NCBI RefSeq assembly: GCF_016495405.1
Contig: NZ_CP044522.1
Span: forward strand, 3,705,638-3,769,637
Source of the DNA: Cobetia sp. cqz5-12
Lineage (GTDB): Bacteria; Pseudomonadota; Gammaproteobacteria; Pseudomonadales; Halomonadaceae
DNA length: 64,000 nucleotides
Reading direction: 5' to 3'
In this document: piece by piece, positions 35,030 through 44,540 of the stretch
How the letters are laid out: each line of letters starts with the position of its first letter
Position numbering within the stretch: the stretch's first letter is position 1
The notes under the pieces: model-generated
What the model was told of the DNA's origin: nothing
Seen by the model: the letters and a program-made list of their open reading frames with translations, nothing else
The model's database searches: none
Translations under genes and position numbers: made by a program

Positions 35030-35572
35030 CTAGCCAGGGGCGTGCAACGGGTCAGCCAGCGCCTTGATGCGGCGACGGATCTCGTTGGTGACCGCCCGAG
35101 GGCTGCGCCGATCGGTACGCACGATGATATCGGCCGTCTCGCGGTAAAGCGGGTCACGCAACTCGAACAGGCGCTTGAGCACCCGCCCGGGGTCATCCTG
35201 CTGCAACAGCGGACGATTGCGATCACGACCGGCTCGCTTGAGCTGCTGTTCGACAGGCGCATAGAGGTACACGACAGTGCCGCGTTCGCGCAGTACGCGC
35301 CGATTGGCCTCCGCCATGATGGCGCCACCACCGGTGGCCATCACGACTTCCCTGAGCGAGGTCAGCTCATCGATGACAGCCTGCTCACGCTCACGAAAGC
35401 CGGACTCGCCCTCGACGTCGAAAATCCACGGTATGCTGGCTCCGCAGCGCTCTTCAATCACATGGTCGCTATCGCAAAATTCACGATGCAAGTCGGCCGC
35501 CAGCAGGCGGCCGATAGTGCTCTTGCCGGCCCCCATGGGGCCGACAAGGAATACGTTGGGAATCACATGCAT
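35030..35572 (-). CDS. aroK: Shikimate kinase
   Basis: AroK phosphorylates shikimate with ATP. The 180-residue protein has Walker [10 protein letters not shown] at residues 11-19, the shikimate-binding [11 protein letters not shown] block, GFREREQAV and [13 protein letters not shown]. Length matches AroK (about 173). It overlaps pilQ by one base, so the two are translated from the same transcript. aroB follows. Confidence 0.97.
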   Translation of the reverse strand: MHVIPNVFLVGPMGAGKSTIGRLLAADLHREFCDSDHVIEERCGASIPWIFDVEGESGFREREQAVIDELTSLREVVMATGGGAIMAEANRRVLRERGTVVYLYAPVEQQLKRAGRDRNRPLLQQDDPGRVLKRLFELRDPLYRETADIIVRTDRRSPRAVTNEIRRRIKALADPLHAPG

Positions 35573-37629
35573 CAGCGCACCGCCAGGCCGTCCTCGATGA
35601 TCTTCGGAGTAATGAATACCAGCAATTCTACCTTCTCGTTGGACTCTTCGGTATAGCGGAACAGATTCCCGATCACCGGCAGGTCCCCGAGGAAGGGCGT
35701 CTTGAAGACGCTGCGAATCTGCTCGGAGGTCAGAATGCCGCCCAGCACCACGGTTTCGCCATCATTGACCAGCACTTGCGTCTCGATTTCATTGGTATCG
35801 ATGGCCGGTTCGCCATTGAAGCTGTCATCGGAGACATCGTCATTGTTGATCAACAGATCCATGATGATGCGGTTGTCAGGTGTGATCTGCGGCGTCACTT
35901 CCAGCGCCAGCACCGCTTCCTTGAACTCGATGTTGGTCGCACCGCTGGAGGTCGCCTCCTCATAGGGAATTTCCTGACCCTGCTTGATGACGGCCTTCTT
36001 CTGGTTAGCGGTGATGATCTTGGGCTGGGAAATGGTCTGGCTCTTGCCTTCGCTTTCCAGCGCCGAGAGCTCCAGGTCCAGCAGGATATCGCCGGACAGG
36101 TAACCGAAGCTGAAGGTGCTGCCCGGATCGCTGTCATCGCCGAGATTGACACTCAGGCCGCCATCACTGGTCGTACCGGTCGACGCGCCTTCCAGGCCGA
36201 ACTTGCCGTTGCTGCTGTTGGAAAGCCCCCAATTGACACCGATCTCGCTGGAGACACTGCTGCGCGCGATGACGATGCGCGCTTCGATCTGCACCTGACG
36301 CACCGGAATATCGAGATATTCCAGCGTGCCGCGAATGGACTCGAGCGTGTCGCGGGTATCCTGGATCAGCATGGTGTTGGTACGCTCATCGACCATCACG
36401 CGGCCCCGCTCGGACAGCAGACCGATACCGCCTTCACCACGCAGCAACGCCGCCAGATCCGCCGCCTTGGCATAACGCACCTGGATGTATTCGGTGGTCA
36501 TCGGCGCCAGCTCCTTGACCTGCTGGTTCGCCTCAAGCTCCTTGCGCTCGAGTGCCGCCAGCTCTTCGGCCGGCGCGACCATCAGCACGTTACCCATGCG
36601 ACGACTGGCCAGACCGTTGGACTTGAGCACCAGATCCAGCGCCTGATCCCAGGGCACTTCCTTCAGGTTCAGGGTCACGTTGCCGGTGACGTTGTCACTG
36701 GCGACCAGATTGAGCCCCGTGAAGTCAGCGATGATCTGCAGCACGGAGCGCACTTCGATGTTCTGGAAGTTGAGCGAGATCTTCTTGCCGGTGTAGGGGA
36801 ACTTGTCCTTGATGCGCTCCGCCTGCTCTTCACGCGTCAGCGGCTTGACCTCGAGCACCAGCTCGTTGCCTGCCTGGGTGGCAAGCTGGGTGTAGTAACC
36901 ACTGGCGTCCACCACCAGGCGCACGCCATCGCGAGTACGCTGCGGATCGATACGCGTCACCGGCGTGGCGAAATCGCCGACATCCAGCACCTGATTCATC
37001 TCCGGCGGCAGCTTCACGCCCTTGATGTCGACGTAGATCTTGCGCCCGCGCTCGGTGACACGCGATTCGACGTTGGAGCGGTTGAAGTTGATCACGACGC
37101 GACCTTCACCATCCGTGCCACGACGGAAATCGATGCCACTGACGGCCGGCTCGCTGGCCACTTCCAGGGCACGGTTGTCAGGCGGCACGTTGGCGGCGCT
37201 AGCCTGGGAGGCAGCCGCAGGCTGAGCGCCCGGCGCACCGCCCTGCTCGCCGATGATGACGTAGAGGCTGTTGCCCTCGGTGCGCGTGACGTACGGCTTG
37301 GACTGGTTGAGCTTCATGACCAGACGCGTGCGCGAGCCGGCCTCCAGCGCCACCAGTTCGTCCACGCCGCTGAGCCCCAGATCGAAGCGACGCTTGTCGA
37401 GCTGACTGCTGGTATCCAGGAGGTCGATGGTGATGCGCGGCGGCGTCTCGATACGGTAGCCCTTGACCTCCGGCACTCCGCCGACGAAGTCGAGCTTGAG
37501 CTCCATGCGGTCGCCCCCGAGGGCGGTGAAGTTGAGGTCCTGCAGCGACGACGCAGCCATCGCCACATTCGCCATCAGGCTACCGACTGCCGCCAGCCCC
37601 AGCAGACTCATTCGTTGCAATCGCGTCAT
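35572..37629 (-). CDS. pilQ: Type IV pilus secretin PilQ
   Basis: PilQ forms the outer-membrane channel through which the type IV pilus passes. The 685-residue precursor has a signal peptide (about residues 1-25). Two AMIN domains follow (about 30-130 and 160-260), which bind peptidoglycan, then the secretin N0/N1 domains ([32 protein letters not shown]) and a C-terminal secretin domain. The last ends with [30 protein letters not shown], the classic secretin signature. It is the last pilus gene of the pilMNOPQ set. A 152-base gap without a gene separates it from pilP. Confidence 0.98.
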   Translation of the reverse strand: MTRLQRMSLLGLAAVGSLMANVAMAASSLQDLNFTALGGDRMELKLDFVGGVPEVKGYRIETPPRITIDLLDTSSQLDKRRFDLGLSGVDELVALEAGSRTRLVMKLNQSKPYVTRTEGNSLYVIIGEQGGAPGAQPAAASQASAANVPPDNRALEVASEPAVSGIDFRRGTDGEGRVVINFNRSNVESRVTERGRKIYVDIKGVKLPPEMNQVLDVGDFATPVTRIDPQRTRDGVRLVVDASGYYTQLATQAGNELVLEVKPLTREEQAERIKDKFPYTGKKISLNFQNIEVRSVLQIIADFTGLNLVASDNVTGNVTLNLKEVPWDQALDLVLKSNGLASRRMGNVLMVAPAEELAALERKELEANQQVKELAPMTTEYIQVRYAKAADLAALLRGEGGIGLLSERGRVMVDERTNTMLIQDTRDTLESIRGTLEYLDIPVRQVQIEARIVIARSSVSSEIGVNWGLSNSSNGKFGLEGASTGTTSDGGLSVNLGDDSDPGSTFSFGYLSGDILLDLELSALESEGKSQTISQPKIITANQKKAVIKQGQEIPYEEATSSGATNIEFKEAVLALEVTPQITPDNRIIMDLLINNDDVSDDSFNGEPAIDTNEIETQVLVNDGETVVLGGILTSEQIRSVFKTPFLGDLPVIGNLFRYTEESNEKVELLVFITPKIIEDGLAVR

Positions 37630-37781
37630 GTTCCCTAGTCCCCTGTCTCGCCGTGGCTCCGTTCAACCGTCGGGCTGATCGCGCCTTATTCTTATCGAAG
37701 CGTTATGGTGTCGGTCGCCAACTCTTGCGGGTCGACCGTTCGTCTTCCGTGACAATATGGCTACTGCCAACGCCAGTGATC

Positions 37782-38333
37782 TCAACCACCTGTCGACACG
37801 GGCTCTTTCAGCGCCATGGCGCGAGACCGCTCTATCCAACCGCCCTGACCATTGGGCACGATTTCCACCATATCGATCTGCGTATCACCGATACGGGTGA
37901 TCCTGCCGAAGTTGCTGCCCATGTGGTTGCCGACCCGCACACGCTGCACTTCCTGCTCCGGCGTCAGAATCAACGCCGAACGCGCGCCATCGACATCCAG
38001 CGTCCCGACCATGCTGAGCTGCTCCATCGGCCAGGCTTCCAGTGGTTCACGAGGGCGATCGAGGTCCGGTCGCACACCGTTGTCGACGGCTGTCAGCTCC
38101 TCTTCGGGCTCCGGCAGGCGTGACTGGAAAGGACTGCGCGCATCCGCCATGTCATAGGTGACGGGATGATACTCGGGTTGCGGCGGCAGCTCCTGCACCT
38201 TGCCGGAAGGACGCCCTCTCAAGGACTCGAGCTCCCCCTCCAGCGCACCCAGCTGCGGATCTCCACAACCCGCCAGCAGAGTCACCAGCAACATGCTTCC
38301 CATCACGGCATTTCGACGTATCATCAGGCTCAT
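37782..38333 (-). CDS. pilP: Type IV pilus inner-membrane lipoprotein PilP
   Basis: PilP is the lipoprotein that links the PilN/PilO inner-membrane complex to the PilQ secretin. The 183-residue protein has a lipoprotein signal with lipobox LLAGC (Cys23), a disordered Pro/Glu-rich stretch, and the conserved C-terminal beta-domain (about 105-175, with SMVGTLDVDGARSALILTPEQEVQRVRVGNHMG). Its start overlaps the end of pilO by 4 bases, showing translational coupling. Confidence 0.95.
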   Translation of the reverse strand: MSLMIRRNAVMGSMLLVTLLAGCGDPQLGALEGELESLRGRPSGKVQELPPQPEYHPVTYDMADARSPFQSRLPEPEEELTAVDNGVRPDLDRPREPLEAWPMEQLSMVGTLDVDGARSALILTPEQEVQRVRVGNHMGSNFGRITRIGDTQIDMVEIVPNGQGGWIERSRAMALKEPVSTGG

Positions 38334-38962
38334 TGCTTGCCTCCTGATGTTGCCGGGGTCTGGCGATAATTGTAGGTCTTGGCCAGCAACGAAAGCTCGA
38401 GATCATCACTGTTGGCGACCGGCGTCAGCACGAAATCATGCAGCGTCACGATGCGGGAAAGCCCCGCGACACCGGAAATGAAGGCGGCGATACGATGATA
38501 GTCGCCGCGCACCTTGATATCGAAAGGTTGTTCGACGTAGAAGTTGCGATTCTCCGCCGGCTTCAGACGAATGTACTCGACCGCCAGCTGGTTGTTGATC
38601 GCCGTCTCGCTGATGTCATCCAGCAGCGCCGGGACTTCCGCGTCGGTGGGCAGCATCTCCAGCAGCTGTCCCATGCGGGACTCCAGCTCCACCATCTGCT
38701 CGCGCATGGCAGGCAGGTTGGCGGCCTTGAACGCCTTGCTTTCGAACTGCTGCAGCAGCTGACTTTCCTGGGCGCGCAGACGTTCGAGGTTTTCTGCCTT
38801 GGGCGCCGCAAGGAACCAATGGGACGCCCAGAACAGGGCGCCCAGCACGATGAGTGCCAGCACGGCCTGCAGCGTGACCGGCCAGATGCCGGCTTCCTTC
38901 AGGTCTAGATCACGAAAATCCGTCGACTTGAGGCGGCGGATTTCAGCATCGATGAAACTCAT
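38330..38962 (-). CDS. pilO: Type IV pilus inner-membrane protein PilO
   Basis: PilO pairs with PilN to form the periplasmic core of the pilus alignment complex. The 210-residue protein has a short cytoplasmic N-terminus, one transmembrane helix (about residues 28-50), a coiled-coil stretch (about 58-100) and a ferredoxin-like periplasmic domain containing the FYVEQPFDIKVRGDYHRIAAFISGVAGLSRIVTLHDF block typical of PilO. Its coding ends overlap pilN and pilP by 4 bases each. Confidence 0.95.
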   Translation of the reverse strand: MSFIDAEIRRLKSTDFRDLDLKEAGIWPVTLQAVLALIVLGALFWASHWFLAAPKAENLERLRAQESQLLQQFESKAFKAANLPAMREQMVELESRMGQLLEMLPTDAEVPALLDDISETAINNQLAVEYIRLKPAENRNFYVEQPFDIKVRGDYHRIAAFISGVAGLSRIVTLHDFVLTPVANSDDLELSLLAKTYNYRQTPATSGGKQ

Positions 38963-39549
38963 CGCCGACCTCCTTTCTTGTCATTTTCCGCATCGGCAGC
39001 ATTCAGCGCCGACCCCGTCGGGCGCTCCGGAATCATGATATTGAAACTGCGCTGATCGTCGTCATTGCTCTGCACATCGGAGAGCGTCGGGGTGCCGAAG
39101 GAATCCGACAGGGCAATGGCGCGCATCAGGCCCGAGACCTGGCGCGTGCTTTCCGCCGTGCCATTCGCCTTGAGCTGGCGCCCGCTGCGACTGATGCTCT
39201 GATACCAGGCGCCGTCCACCAGAGACGTCACCAGCTGATTGAAGACCCGCACCGTTTCCGGACGCGAGAACTGCAGACTGCGTATCAGCTCTATCTGGTC
39301 GAGCATCTGGGTGCGGCGCGCCTCGATGTCCTCGACTTCCTTGATGTCACGATTGAGGCGGGCCATTTCCTTCTCGATGAAGGCATGCCGCTGCTGCTGC
39401 GCCTCGAGCTGGCTCTGGTAATACTCGCTCATGCCATAGCCGCCACCGATGCCGACGACAGCCGCCAGCGCCAGTATGCCCATGAAGCGCTTGCTGCGCT
39501 TCTCACGCCGGTCTTCACGCCAGGAAAGCAGATTGATCTCGATGGTCAT
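38959..39549 (-). CDS. pilN: Type IV pilus inner-membrane protein PilN
   Basis: PilN binds PilM in the cytoplasm through its N-terminal tail and PilO in the periplasm. The 196-residue protein starts with the PilM-binding sequence INLLSWREDRRE (residues 4-15). A transmembrane helix (about 23-42), a coiled coil (about 45-90) and a small periplasmic domain follow. It overlaps pilM and pilO by 4 bases each, so all four are tightly coupled. Confidence 0.95.
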   Translation of the reverse strand: MTIEINLLSWREDRREKRSKRFMGILALAAVVGIGGGYGMSEYYQSQLEAQQQRHAFIEKEMARLNRDIKEVEDIEARRTQMLDQIELIRSLQFSRPETVRVFNQLVTSLVDGAWYQSISRSGRQLKANGTAESTRQVSGLMRAIALSDSFGTPTLSDVQSNDDDQRSFNIMIPERPTGSALNAADAENDKKGGRR

Positions 39550-40610
39550 GAGCGCTTCCTCATCGCAAGACCGCAGGCCGTGAGCATCGCGGGGGCATCG
39601 CCCGCCAGCGCCTGGATGTCGACGCGCGGATTGACGCTCATGTGAGTGAAGGGGTTGGCCATGATCACTTCAAGCCCGGTGTGTTCCGCCAGGCCTTCAC
39701 GCAGCCCGACGATGGCGGCCGTACCGCCCCCTAGCAGGATACGCTGTACCTCACGACGCTTGCCGGCGGTGTAATAGAGCTGCAGCGAACGTGCAATCTG
39801 CTGGATGAGCGTCTCGCGGAACGGACCCAGCACTTCGCTGTCATAGGTATCCGGCAGACCGCCCCGCTTCTTGGCCAGACCCGCCTCATCATTGGAGAGA
39901 TCGAAGCGATTCATGATCTCGTCCGTCAGCTGGCGTCCCCCGAAGACGGCGTCGCGACTGTAGACGATGCGGCCATTCTGGATGACGTGGAAGGCGGTCA
40001 TCGTCGCACCGATATCGACGACGGCAACGCACTCTTCGTTGTCATAGGTCGGCGGCAACTGATGACGCAGCTCGCCGAAGGCGCGCTCGAGGGAGAAGGT
40101 CTCGACATCGACGGCAGCCGGCTCGAGGCCGGCCTGGGAGAGTGCCGAGGTCAGCTGATCGACGTCCAGGCTGCGACACGCCACCAGCAGCAGGTCCTGC
40201 TGATCGGGATTGCGTGGATTGACGCCCAGATGCTGGAAGTCGAACGCGACATCGTTCAGCGGAAAGGGAAAGTGCTTCTCGGACTCGAGCGCGATGCGCT
40301 GTTCGATCTCGTCATCGGCGAGATTGGCCGGGAAGCTCAGTGTCTTGGTGATGGCTGCGCTCGCGGGAACCGCGACCACGGCACGCTTCGAGCGCGGCTG
40401 TGCCTGCTCGACCGCGCGCTTGATGGCCAGCACGACTTCGTCCATGTCCCGTATACGTCGCTCGACGACTGCGCCTTCCTTGAGTGGACGCACCGCATAG
40501 CTATCGATCTGGTATCGATTTCCTTGCCTGGACAGTTCCAGGAGCTTCACCGTGGCCGACGTGATATCGACCCCGATGAGTCCCTTGCCGGCGGATTTGA
40601 GTCCCAGCAA
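39546..40610 (-). CDS. pilM: Type IV pilus assembly ATPase-like protein PilM
   Basis: PilM is an actin-like cytoplasmic protein that recruits PilN. It has the FtsA/SHS2-type fold with phosphate-1 motif LIGVDITSATVKLLEL near the N-terminus and a second nucleotide motif VAVVDIGATMTAFHVIQ. I place the start at TTG 40610, which gives MLGLKSAGKGLIGVDIT, the standard PilM N-terminus, and 354 residues as in P. aeruginosa PilM. AGGGG lies about 8 bases upstream. A longer ATG frame (to 40733) adds 41 residues that match nothing. It is the first gene of pilMNOPQ and is divergent from the PBP1a gene. Confidence 0.93.
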   Translation of the reverse strand: MLGLKSAGKGLIGVDITSATVKLLELSRQGNRYQIDSYAVRPLKEGAVVERRIRDMDEVVLAIKRAVEQAQPRSKRAVVAVPASAAITKTLSFPANLADDEIEQRIALESEKHFPFPLNDVAFDFQHLGVNPRNPDQQDLLLVACRSLDVDQLTSALSQAGLEPAAVDVETFSLERAFGELRHQLPPTYDNEECVAVVDIGATMTAFHVIQNGRIVYSRDAVFGGRQLTDEIMNRFDLSNDEAGLAKKRGGLPDTYDSEVLGPFRETLIQQIARSLQLYYTAGKRREVQRILLGGGTAAIVGLREGLAEHTGLEVIMANPFTHMSVNPRVDIQALAGDAPAMLTACGLAMRKRS

Positions 40611-40782
40611 TTGGCGTTCCCCTGCTCTGATGACGATCTTGCCAGACTGGCTGGCCGCCGGTTCCCTGACGACGTTGCCGCGACACCCTCTATCATTCCA
40701 GGATGTTACATTATGTTTCCCAGAATAACACAACAGACGCGCAAGTCAGGGTTCAACGCTGGCCGCATCTGAACCCGCTACT

Positions 40783-40788
40783 TATAAT
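40783..40788 (+). promoter_or_regulatory. Possible -10 element of the PBP1a gene
   Basis: A perfect TATAAT lies 70 bases before the PBP1a start codon. No good -35 hexamer is seen 16-18 bases upstream (TGGCCG is the nearest). Confidence 0.4.
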
Positions 40789-40857
40789 GCCCCAGCAATG
40801 GAATTGCCAATCCCGCGCAGCCACTCGCTTTTCTTACCCACGGACCCTGTCTTGCCC

Positions 40858-43374
40858 ATGAAGCTATTGAGACGACTATTTTCGCCAGTGTTCTGGCTGC
40901 TGCTATCACTATGTGCCGCGGGACTTCTGGCCATCGTTGGCGCTTCGCTGTACTTCTCGCCAGGCCTGCCCGACGTCCATCAGCTGCAGGATACCAAGCT
41001 GCAGACGCCGCTGCGCATCTATACCCGCGATGGCAAGCTGATCGGCGAATACGGTGACCAGCGCCGCATCCCGGTCACCTACGACGAGATTCCCGAGACC
41101 TTCGTCGACGCCCTCCTCGCCGCCGAGGACAGCAACTTCTTCTCCCACCCGGGCATCGACCCCAAGGGGCTGGCGCGCGCGGCCGTGCAACTGGCCTCCA
41201 GCGGCAGCATCCAGTCCGGTGGCAGTACCATCACCATGCAGGTGGCACGCAACTATCTGCTGACGCTGGACCAGACCTTCACGCGCAAGATTCGCGAGAT
41301 CCTGCTGTCCCTGCAGATGGAAGAGATCCTCTCCAAGCAGGAGATCATGGAACTCTACGTCAACAAGATCTTCCTGGGCCATCGTGCCTACGGGATCGCC
41401 GCCGCTGCGCGCACCTACTACGACAAGTCACTGGATGAGCTGACCCTGGCCGAGCAGGCCATGCTGGCCGGCCTGCCCAAGGCGCCGTCGAGCTTCAACC
41501 CGCTGACCAACCCGCAGCGCGCGCTGATCCGTCGCAACTGGATCCTGCTGCGCATGAAGGAGCTGGGTTACATCGAGCCGCAGGCCTATGACGAAGCCGT
41601 CAAGGCACCGATCACCGCGGCACGCCACTACTCCAGACCAGAGGTCCAGGCACCCTACGTCGCGGAAATGGCACGCAGCTTCGCCGTCGATCGTTTCGGC
41701 GACAAGGCCTACACCGACAACGTCCGCATCACCACGACGCTGGACAGCTCGCTGCAGCCAATGGCACGCGACGCACTGATCAAGGGGCTGATCGCCTACG
41801 ATACTCGCCACGGTTGGCGCGGGGTCGAGGAATCCGACATCGCAGCCTCCCTGGCGGAAGCCCAGGACCAGACCGATCAGGCTGGCCTCGAGGAAGAGCT
41901 CTCCAAGTCGCCGGAAGTACTGGAAACCGCCAAGCAGGCGGCCCAGAAGAGCGAGAAACGTATCGCCGGCATCGACCGTGATGTCTCGAACTGGCTGAAA
42001 GTGCTCGACCGTACCCCGGATTACGGCCCGCTGAAGGCCGCCATCGTGGTGGAAAGCACCGGCAAGCAGATGAAGGTACTGCTGGCCGACGCCACCGCCG
42101 TGACTCTCGACTGGGACGGTCTGAAGTGGGCACGCGAGTACAAGAGCGCCAAATGGCGTGGCGGCGTACCGGGCTCGGCCGCCGAGATCGCCAAGGCCGG
42201 TGATCTGGTACGCGTGATCAAGCAGGACGACGGCTACCGTCTGGGCCAGCTGCCGGACGCGCAATCCGCCATCGTCTCGCTGGACCCGGAAAGTGGCGCC
42301 ATCCTCGCCTTGCAAGGTGGCTTCAGCTATTCCGCCAGCAAGTTCAACCGCGCGATTCAGGCACGCCGCCAGGCAGGCTCGATCTTCAAGCCGTTCGTCT
42401 ATCTGTCCGGGCTCGAACAGGCCGGCATGTCTCCGGCCACCATCATCAACAACGCCCCTGTCGTGCTTCAGGATGGTGGCAAGGTGTGGCGTCCGGAAAA
42501 TGCCGGCGGCAAGTTCACCGGCCCGACCCGCATCCGCGTGGGGCTGTACCGCTCGCTGAACCTGGTCTCCGTGCGTCTGCTGCAGACGGTCGGCCTCGAC
42601 AAGACGCTCGACTTCCTGGTCAAGCTGGGCTTCCAGCGTGACGAGCTGCCCAATGGTCTGTCCCTGGCACTGGGCAGCGCCTCGCTGACCCCGCTGGAGA
42701 TGGCACGCGGCTATGCCGTGCTCTCCAATGGCGGCTTCCGTGTCGAGCCCTGGTACATCGATACCATCACGCGTGGCGATGACGAGACTGACTATGAAGC
42801 GCATCCGCCGGTAGCCTGCGCCAACTGTGCGCCGGGCATGGTCACCGTCAATCGTGACGGTCGCCAATACCCGCTGGCCGAGCGCGTCGCCTCACCCGAA
42901 TCCATGTATCTGATCCGTGACATGATGCAGGATGTCATCAAGCGCGGTACTGGCCGTGGTGCCCTGGCGCTGGGTCGTGATGACCTGGCCGGCAAGACCG
43001 GTACCACCAACGACCAGCGCGATGCCTGGTTCTCCGGCTTCAACAGCAAGCTGGTGGCCACGGTATGGGTCGGCAAGGACTCCAACGACACCCTGGCCGA
43101 GTATGGCGCCCAGGCCGCCCTGCCCATCTGGGTCGACTACATGCGCGGCGCCCTCAAGGGCATGCCGTCCTCCACCATGGAGCGTCCGGACAACATCGTG
43201 ACGGCGACCATCGACCCGGACACCGGCAAGCGCCTGCGCAGCGGTCAGTCCGGCGGCATCAGTGAGCTGTTCCGCAAGGATAATCTGCCGCCCTATCAGG
43301 AACGCACCATCCGCAAGGAGCTGGAGCAGGAAAGCGGTTCGGAAGGCACCGGAACTTTCGAGGCCATCTTCTGA
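40858..43374 (+). CDS. mrcA: Penicillin-binding protein 1A, bifunctional transglycosylase/transpeptidase
   Basis: PBP1a polymerises and cross-links peptidoglycan in the periplasm. The 838-residue protein has an N-terminal membrane anchor (about residues 10-33). A GT51 glycosyltransferase domain follows with catalytic Glu90 in LAAEDSNFFSHPGID. An OB-like insert leads into the transpeptidase domain with Ser508 in SIFK and the KTGT motif at 713-716. I chose ATG 40858 (MKLLRRLFSPVFW), since an upstream in-frame ATG adds 20 residues before the membrane anchor. It is divergent from pilM, as in Pseudomonas (ponA). Confidence 0.97.
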   Translation: MKLLRRLFSPVFWLLLSLCAAGLLAIVGASLYFSPGLPDVHQLQDTKLQTPLRIYTRDGKLIGEYGDQRRIPVTYDEIPETFVDALLAAEDSNFFSHPGIDPKGLARAAVQLASSGSIQSGGSTITMQVARNYLLTLDQTFTRKIREILLSLQMEEILSKQEIMELYVNKIFLGHRAYGIAAAARTYYDKSLDELTLAEQAMLAGLPKAPSSFNPLTNPQRALIRRNWILLRMKELGYIEPQAYDEAVKAPITAARHYSRPEVQAPYVAEMARSFAVDRFGDKAYTDNVRITTTLDSSLQPMARDALIKGLIAYDTRHGWRGVEESDIAASLAEAQDQTDQAGLEEELSKSPEVLETAKQAAQKSEKRIAGIDRDVSNWLKVLDRTPDYGPLKAAIVVESTGKQMKVLLADATAVTLDWDGLKWAREYKSAKWRGGVPGSAAEIAKAGDLVRVIKQDDGYRLGQLPDAQSAIVSLDPESGAILALQGGFSYSASKFNRAIQARRQAGSIFKPFVYLSGLEQAGMSPATIINNAPVVLQDGGKVWRPENAGGKFTGPTRIRVGLYRSLNLVSVRLLQTVGLDKTLDFLVKLGFQRDELPNGLSLALGSASLTPLEMARGYAVLSNGGFRVEPWYIDTITRGDDETDYEAHPPVACANCAPGMVTVNRDGRQYPLAERVASPESMYLIRDMMQDVIKRGTGRGALALGRDDLAGKTGTTNDQRDAWFSGFNSKLVATVWVGKDSNDTLAEYGAQAALPIWVDYMRGALKGMPSSTMERPDNIVTATIDPDTGKRLRSGQSGGISELFRKDNLPPYQERTIRKELEQESGSEGTGTFEAIF

Positions 43375-43597
43375 TCTGATCTCCAGACCTCGCCTGCCAG
43401 CCTCATCGGCAGGGGGAGAGCCCAAGGAAGAGCGGCCGCTGGTCGCTCTTCTGCCATCTGAGCACTCGCAAGGCTCCCCCGTATCGCGATCCACTGGTAG
43501 CGTCCGTATGACGCGCCAGACCGCCTCGCTCAGCAAGCGTCATCTCGCAGCCACATTGCCGATGATGATGTCATGCCTCAAACATGCCGGAGTTCGC

Positions 43598-44359
43598 ATG
43601 CTTCACCCATTGCCCACACTGCGCAGGACCGCGTTTCTGTGCCTGGCCCTGCTTCCCCTCGACACGGCTGTCGCAGACGACCTCTTCTATGCACCGCCAC
43701 CCGCCAGCGAGGACTCTGAGCCCTTCAGCGGCCAGGCCGAGCTGGGCTTCACCAAACTGTCGGGCAACTCGAACAGCGAGACCCTGTTGGGCAAGACCAG
43801 CCTGTCCTGGCACCTGAAACCCTGGACCCACACCTTCCGTGTGGAGGCCAAGCACGTCTCCAGCAGTGGCGAGACCACAACCGACAAATACCTGGTCGGC
43901 CAGCGCGAGCGCTATGACCTCAGCGATGATCACTACGCCTTCGGGCTGCTGCGCTGGGAGAAGGAGCGCTTCTCCGGCTACAACCATCAGGTCACCTCCA
44001 TCGTCGGTGAAGGCATCACGATACTGGATGGCCCCGAGCACAACCTCTCCCTCGAGGCCGGGCCGGGCTATCGCTTCGATGACATCACGGCAGGGGATCA
44101 CGAGAACTACCTGCTGGGCTATGGCGCGATGGACTACCGCTGGCAGCTGTCCGATACCTCCAAGTTCGAGCAGCAGTTCTCGGCAGAGGCCACGCGCGAG
44201 AACGTGATCAGTCGCAGCTATACCGCGCTGACGGTCGCCATCAATGCAAGCCTCGCCCTCAAGCTTTCCCATGAGATCGAGAACAACACCAACCCGCCCG
44301 ACGAGTCGGATGCCAAGACTGACACCACCACGGCGGCTTCCATCCTCTACAGCTTCTGA
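43598..44359 (+). CDS. DUF481 family outer-membrane protein
   Basis: The 253-residue protein has a signal peptide (about residues 1-26, cleavage after AVA), then a beta-rich sequence of alternating amphipathic strands ending in an aromatic residue (SILYSF), as in outer-membrane barrels. It resembles the DUF481/YdiY family, some members of which are described as salt-induced outer-membrane proteins. The start at 43598 is chosen because the signal peptide begins there and GGAG lies upstream. The frame is open further 5' but that part overlaps mrcA and has no signal. Function is not established. Confidence 0.88.
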   Translation: MLHPLPTLRRTAFLCLALLPLDTAVADDLFYAPPPASEDSEPFSGQAELGFTKLSGNSNSETLLGKTSLSWHLKPWTHTFRVEAKHVSSSGETTTDKYLVGQRERYDLSDDHYAFGLLRWEKERFSGYNHQVTSIVGEGITILDGPEHNLSLEAGPGYRFDDITAGDHENYLLGYGAMDYRWQLSDTSKFEQQFSAEATRENVISRSYTALTVAINASLALKLSHEIENNTNPPDESDAKTDTTTAASILYSF

Positions 44360-44449
44360 GCACAGGCCTGACGCCTGCATGCCCAGACGCCAGTCGCTGG
44401 TGGCTCATGGCTCGCGGCTCATGGCTCTAGGCTGAAAGCAGCCACCAAC

Positions 44450-44486
44450 AAAAAGCCCTCGCCGGAAACTCCGACGAGGGCTTTTT
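44450..44486. terminator. Bidirectional terminator between the DUF481 gene and maeB
   Basis: AAAAAGCCCTCG (44450-44461) pairs with CGAGGGCTTTTT (44475-44486), with T-runs in both directions, between two convergent genes. Confidence 0.92.
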
Positions 44487-44540
44487 CATGTCTTGCGTCG
44501 CTCAAGCGACGCCGCCAACCGGCCATCCGACCGCTGACGT

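Noticed and set aside
35776..37638. 620-codon open frame antisense to pilQ
   Set aside because: It is a His/Arg/Gln-rich shadow of the secretin gene with no recognisable domain.
43262..43597. Upstream extension of the DUF481 reading frame
   Set aside because: It overlaps mrcA and has no similarity; the signal peptide begins at 43598.
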